64,000 bases of DNA from Paenibacillus assamensis DSM 18201 (GTDB lineage Bacteria > Bacillota > Bacilli > Paenibacillales > Paenibacillaceae). Below are positions 60,879-64,000 of this stretch, piece by piece; position 1 is the stretch's first letter, and each line of letters opens with the position of its first letter. The DNA is taken from NCBI RefSeq assembly GCF_000422445.1, contig NZ_AULU01000003.1, forward strand, positions 310,001-374,000, in the 5' to 3' direction. A program made the translations under genes and the position numbers. Under the pieces are notes generated by a model that was given only the letters and a program-made list of their open reading frames with translations, had not been told where the DNA came from and did no database searches.

Positions 60879-62393
60879 CTATTGTTTGTATAACCCTGTT
60901 AGTACATCCATCGCCGGGCTTGTCCTTATACTGCTATAAATAAGTTCCTCCCATGAACCATACTTTTCGAACAGTTTATCTGGGGTAGGCCCCTCTGCTC
61001 TTCCATATTGTTGAATATTCCGTTCTTTCATGGCTTCGAGGGCTTCAAAGTCATTATTATCAATATAAGATTGCATTCTGTCGGTGTTACGCTTTTCAAC
61101 CATCATTCTTGCAATATCCTCAATTAACATTCCTTTGCCCTTAAGTTCAGCAACCTCATTCTCAAGCTTTATTTTCTTTTTCTCCATATTTTGAAGATAT
61201 TCTTGTCTTTTAGCTCTTGCAGCAGCAACTTGTTCATGATTAGTCCAGTCTACTCCAAACTTATCTAATGGGGACCCCTTTTTAGGAGAATATCCATAAA
61301 CTGCACTTGGATTGGACTCAATTTCCTTTTCTATTTTAGGATTGCTTAAAGGATTGAATTCAGGTAGTTTATTACTCATCCCCTCAACCCGCTCCATATA
61401 CCACTGCTCATATGTCATGTCCTTGGGTAGAGGTTCATCGCCCAAACGCGACTCATCCATGCCATCAGCAACTTCTATTGTAGTCGAACGGCAACGCGGG
61501 TGCATCGGTGGATAGTTTATACGTCTTTGCGCATCCGCTACGTTAAACTTCTGCCCATCCAAACTTAGACAAGTATCACTTGTACGTCTATCTAATTTTG
61601 CCACATATTCATATTGCTTTACACCAGCCGCTTCGTATGCCGACCGAATCGCTTCATTATGAAAATACGCACTTTCTCCACGTACAAGAATCTCTATATT
61701 TTTAAACGATGCTCCCAACTGATCGGACAGTTCTTTTGATAGCTCCTTACTGCCTTTACCATGACGCAATCCTTGTGTGACCTTTTTTTGCATTTGAAAA
61801 TACAACATCTTAATATTTTCTGCCATCCGATCCACAAAGTTAACACCATTCCACGGATAAGATAATACATCGTTCATCTCCGAATCGAGCTTCTTAAACT
61901 CTCGTAACGAGCCATATCGCTGCTCAATATCGAATATTTTCTTATAGTACGCTTCCGAATACAACGCTTCAAATACATTCCACATCTGACGAACATTTTT
62001 AGCGCTCAAATCATCCAGCACGATCCCCATTTGTCCAGATAAAAGTTCAAGCCGAGTACTCGGAGAGGCAATACACTTCACCATCTTCAGTCTAGATTGC
62101 AGCAATTGTTTAGCAGCAGCATCCTTCTCCTCATTGATGCGCTTCGCCCAATCATCTACACTATCCTTCCATTCTTTCATCTCTGCCATATTCAGTGATT
62201 TGGCCGCTTTATCGTTCGCTGACCCTTGTTCATGCTCATAACGTACCAAAAAATCATTTACACTAATCCGAATCTCTTGTCCCGCTTGGTCATATTGCTT
62301 GAACAGTTCCCGAATTACCTCAGAGCCAACTTCTAAACTTTCTTTCTCCCGAGTTAACGCACGTTCCAGCCATTGCCCATCATTGTCCTCCAA
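60879..62393 (-). CDS. Minor head protein (SPP1 gp7-like) with a 142-residue C-terminal extension
   Basis: Protein of about 504 residues. Residues 1-350 fit the phage minor head/morphogenesis family; the family core is YEYVAKLDRRTSDTCLSLDG and INYPPMHPRCRSTT. The C-terminal 142 residues (about 363-504) are separate: AVYGYSPKKGSPLDKFGVDW, a long Lys/Glu coiled coil, then GPTPDKLFEKYGSWEELIYS and TSPAMDVLTGLYKQ. This layout, head domain plus variable C-terminus plus small next gene, looks like a toxin-type fusion. The start is TTG at 62393: a near-perfect SD (AGGTGGTGA) is at the right distance, while the longer frame begins inside a terminator. Confidence 0.8.
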   Translation of the reverse strand: MEDNDGQWLERALTREKESLEVGSEVIRELFKQYDQAGQEIRISVNDFLVRYEHEQGSANDKAAKSLNMAEMKEWKDSVDDWAKRINEEKDAAAKQLLQSRLKMVKCIASPSTRLELLSGQMGIVLDDLSAKNVRQMWNVFEALYSEAYYKKIFDIEQRYGSLREFKKLDSEMNDVLSYPWNGVNFVDRMAENIKMLYFQMQKKVTQGLRHGKGSKELSKELSDQLGASFKNIEILVRGESAYFHNEAIRSAYEAAGVKQYEYVAKLDRRTSDTCLSLDGQKFNVADAQRRINYPPMHPRCRSTTIEVADGMDESRLGDEPLPKDMTYEQWYMERVEGMSNKLPEFNPLSNPKIEKEIESNPSAVYGYSPKKGSPLDKFGVDWTNHEQVAAARAKRQEYLQNMEKKKIKLENEVAELKGKGMLIEDIARMMVEKRNTDRMQSYIDNNDFEALEAMKERNIQQYGRAEGPTPDKLFEKYGSWEELIYSSIRTSPAMDVLTGLYKQ

Positions 62394-62437
62394 TACTATC
62401 ACCACCTGTCTGATTCCCCAGCTTATAAATGGACAGC

Positions 62438-62470
62438 AAAAAGACACCTTCAATAGTAAGAAGGTGCCTT
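62438..62470 (-). terminator. Terminator just upstream of the minor head gene
   Basis: AAGGCACCTTC / GAAGGTGTCTT, 11 bp with one wobble, loop TTACTATT, followed by a T-rich run on the minus strand. It lies 45 bases before the start of the minor head gene and cuts it off from the genes upstream. Beside it is an inverted repeat CAGCCAC-A-GTGACTG (62477-62491). Confidence 0.8.
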
Positions 62471-62597
62471 AACGTTCAGCCACAGTGACTGCCATTTATG
62501 TAATTCGTTCCACACTACGATAATTCTTCAGAGCCAAATCATTTGATGTTTGTTATATAGAAGTATAATCCTTATTCCTCTATGATTAGAAAGATCC

Positions 62598-62859
62598 TCA
62601 CGGTTTAATACCGGACCCATTAAATAATCTTTCCCATGCTTCTGTTGCATTGTCGCCTAATTTGCCTGTAATACAGTAAACCTTTCCACTTTCCGAAACA
62701 AATAGGACTAAAAATTACTATCAATTAACCCTACTGGAACTAGTTTTTCTTGATCATATTTTTCCTCGGCTTTAAAGTATCATACCTATCAAATCTGCAA
62801 GTTGTATCTTTGGTTTCATCGTTTATAGTATCCTCTATCTCAAGGTTTTCAAATGCCAT
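62598..62859 (-). pseudogene. Decayed SUKH-like immunity gene
   Basis: Read on the minus strand in three frames. The first part reads MAFENLEIEDTINDETKDTT (from 62859). A second frame gives EEKYDQEKLVPVGLIDSNF. The third gives LFVSESGKVYCITGKLGDNA and TEAWERLFNGSGIKP before TGA at 62598. The last part looks like the end of SMI1/KNR4 (SUKH) immunity proteins (PLFVSExGKVY). At least two frameshifts break it. No ribosome binding site or intact start is found. The rest of 62474-63052 is AT-rich and without genes that I can support. Confidence 0.6.
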
Positions 62860-63052
62860 TCTGTAATTGATTATATGATGGGTTAATCAGAAATTTAATG
62901 GTATATTTTATAATATTTTCTACTTGTATAATTGTATTTTAAGCAAAAGGCGACGGCTAAACAGAAACCACAGCACTGGAGGCTAGCTCACATTGGTATA
63001 TTTGATATTTAAAAGAATATAAAAAATAATGGATTACATAATCATTACTAGA

Positions 63053-63553
63053 TCACTTTTTAAGTGTTAATTTAAAGTCCTTATCATTAATAACTAGTTC
63101 ACTACCAATATTAACAAGTAAATCAGAATATCTCCCCTCTAATCTATATTTAAGTTCATTTATAAGAGGTGATATGCGCATATACAAATAAATCTCAATA
63201 ATTTTGTGACTATTAGGATCGAGAAACATTGTTACTTTAGCAATGTCGTTTGCCTTTCTATTAACCTGATTAACATTGTAGATAATCTTATTTTTTTCAT
63301 CGACTCTCTTTTTTTCCATTCCAAATAGACTACCTAAATTGATATAGTTGGGATTTCCTTTTCTAAATATTGAAACTAGATCAATTAACAATCCATCAAG
63401 AGGCTTTTCAAAGAAATTTTTTTGTAATTCGTCCCACTCATGATCGATAAAAGTAAACCAATTAGGGCTTACCGATGAAGTATCAATCATCCCAGGCTTT
63501 GATTCCTCGTATAAATCTCTTTTTAAGCCAACTTCATCATTATTTATAGACAT
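63053..63553 (-). CDS. Candidate immunity partner of the JAB-like protein
   Basis: Protein of 166 residues, without signal or membrane helix. Text: NWFTFIDHEWDELQKNFFEK, PLDGLLIDLVSIFRKGNPNY and INELKYRLEGRYSDLLVNIG. The start at 63553 lies 14 bases inside the preceding gene, with GGAGGGAT in front, so the two are translated together. The AT-rich codon use stands out from the phage genes to the left. The family is not recognised. The immunity role is inferred from pairing and from the SUKH-like remnant next to it. Confidence 0.6.
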   Translation of the reverse strand: MSINNDEVGLKRDLYEESKPGMIDTSSVSPNWFTFIDHEWDELQKNFFEKPLDGLLIDLVSIFRKGNPNYINLGSLFGMEKKRVDEKNKIIYNVNQVNRKANDIAKVTMFLDPNSHKIIEIYLYMRISPLINELKYRLEGRYSDLLVNIGSELVINDKDFKLTLKK

Positions 63554-64000
63554 TGTAAATCCCTCCAATTTGAACGGATATAACTTCCATTAACATATCA
63601 TTTACCCTAGCATACCCTTCTTCTCTGTAAATTCGCATTATTTCAGGATTATTCCTAAATGAGCTTTGAACGTTTTCAAAAATATCCCTTACATCATAAT
63701 ACGGGACATTCCAGCCGTTTGGTCCTCTCTTCATACTGAAGGTAACACCACTTGGAAGTGCCGCACGGATTTCCGATGCATCAAATGCAATCGCAGTTTC
63801 AAAGTCTTGCCAACTAAACATCCCATTTGTTGGATGGTTATGTGTTACAATAGCATCTTTAATTTGATCCTTATAAGACGAAAAATTAATTTTCGTAGGG
63901 TGGTTATCTGTAATTAAATTACTTAACACATTACCATTTCTATCAAATACAACACCATGCTCGAACTCCTCAGTTTTAATCATGTCTTCTAAATATTTTA
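63540..64000 (-). CDS. JAB/RadC-like metalloprotein domain, C-terminal fragment (cut by the window)
   Basis: The frame is open to the right edge, so ATG at 63983, which has no ribosome binding site, is probably internal. About 150 residues are visible. The metal-binding JAMM-like motif reads THNHPTNGMFSWQDF (H-x-H-P-x5-S-x2-D), preceded by EFEHGVVFDRNGNV. After it comes AIAFDASEIRAALPSGVTFS. JAB domains occur as peptidases and as parts of polymorphic toxins. It is followed by a coupled small gene. It may be the C-terminus of another phage or toxin protein whose start lies beyond the window. Confidence 0.7.
   Translation of the reverse strand, partial: KYLEDMIKTEEFEHGVVFDRNGNVLSNLITDNHPTKINFSSYKDQIKDAIVTHNHPTNGMFSWQDFETAIAFDASEIRAALPSGVTFSMKRGPNGWNVPYYDVRDIFENVQSSFRNNPEIMRIYREEGYARVNDMLMEVISVQIGGIYNVYK

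Overview
The window looks like a chromosome segment of a low-to-mid GC Bacillales bacterium, most probably Paenibacillus or a close relative. The support is a Gram-positive Flp/Tad pilus locus, AGGAGG-type ribosome binding sites, a purine riboswitch in front of xpt-pbuX, a BceAB-type exporter, an endolysin with a copper-amine-oxidase-N-like tail, and a PBSX (xkd)-like phage morphogenesis block. The genus call is an inference from gene content.

Left part (1-11.4 kb): the end of a TIGR01777-like gene, then a minus-strand Flp/Tad operon read tadZ-tadA-tadB-tadC-flp-tadE-like-DUF5702-like-tadE-like-prepilin peptidase-FHA protein. Its leader has a sigma-A promoter followed at once by a long intrinsic-terminator hairpin, which suggests attenuation.

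Middle part (11.5-40.7 kb) is chromosomal: a secreted thermonuclease lipoprotein, a divergent XRE-cupin regulator/doxX pair with interlocked promoters, bceAB without a two-component system, nupC, a chemoreceptor, an MFS transporter-hydrolase pair, riboswitch-xpt-pbuX, a decayed gene made of 16-residue LHS..W repeats, a secreted fibronectin-type protein, an odd isolated tRNA-Leu next to an IS4-family remnant, a divergent NAD(P)H oxidoreductase/HxlR pair, five more tRNA genes, a 5'-nucleotidase, phnD facing a convergent phnCEE operon, a secreted GATase-like protein and a DUF1361 membrane protein.

Right part (40.8-64 kb) is a minus-strand prophage of PBSX/myovirus type. In transcription order from the right edge it has a JAB-like protein fragment cut by the window, a small partner gene, a decayed SUKH-like immunity gene, an SPP1 gp7-type minor head protein with a 142-residue C-terminal extension and its own small partner gene, scaffold, capsid, connectors, tail sheath and tube, tail chaperone with a -1 frameshift site, tape measure, LysM hub protein, baseplate, duplicated tail-fibre genes, and XhlA-holin-amidase. 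The most interesting part is 60.3-64 kb: effector-like and immunity-like genes, some decayed, sit inside the phage head module and are fenced by intrinsic terminators. This looks like a toxin-immunity cargo site built on a phage head protein.
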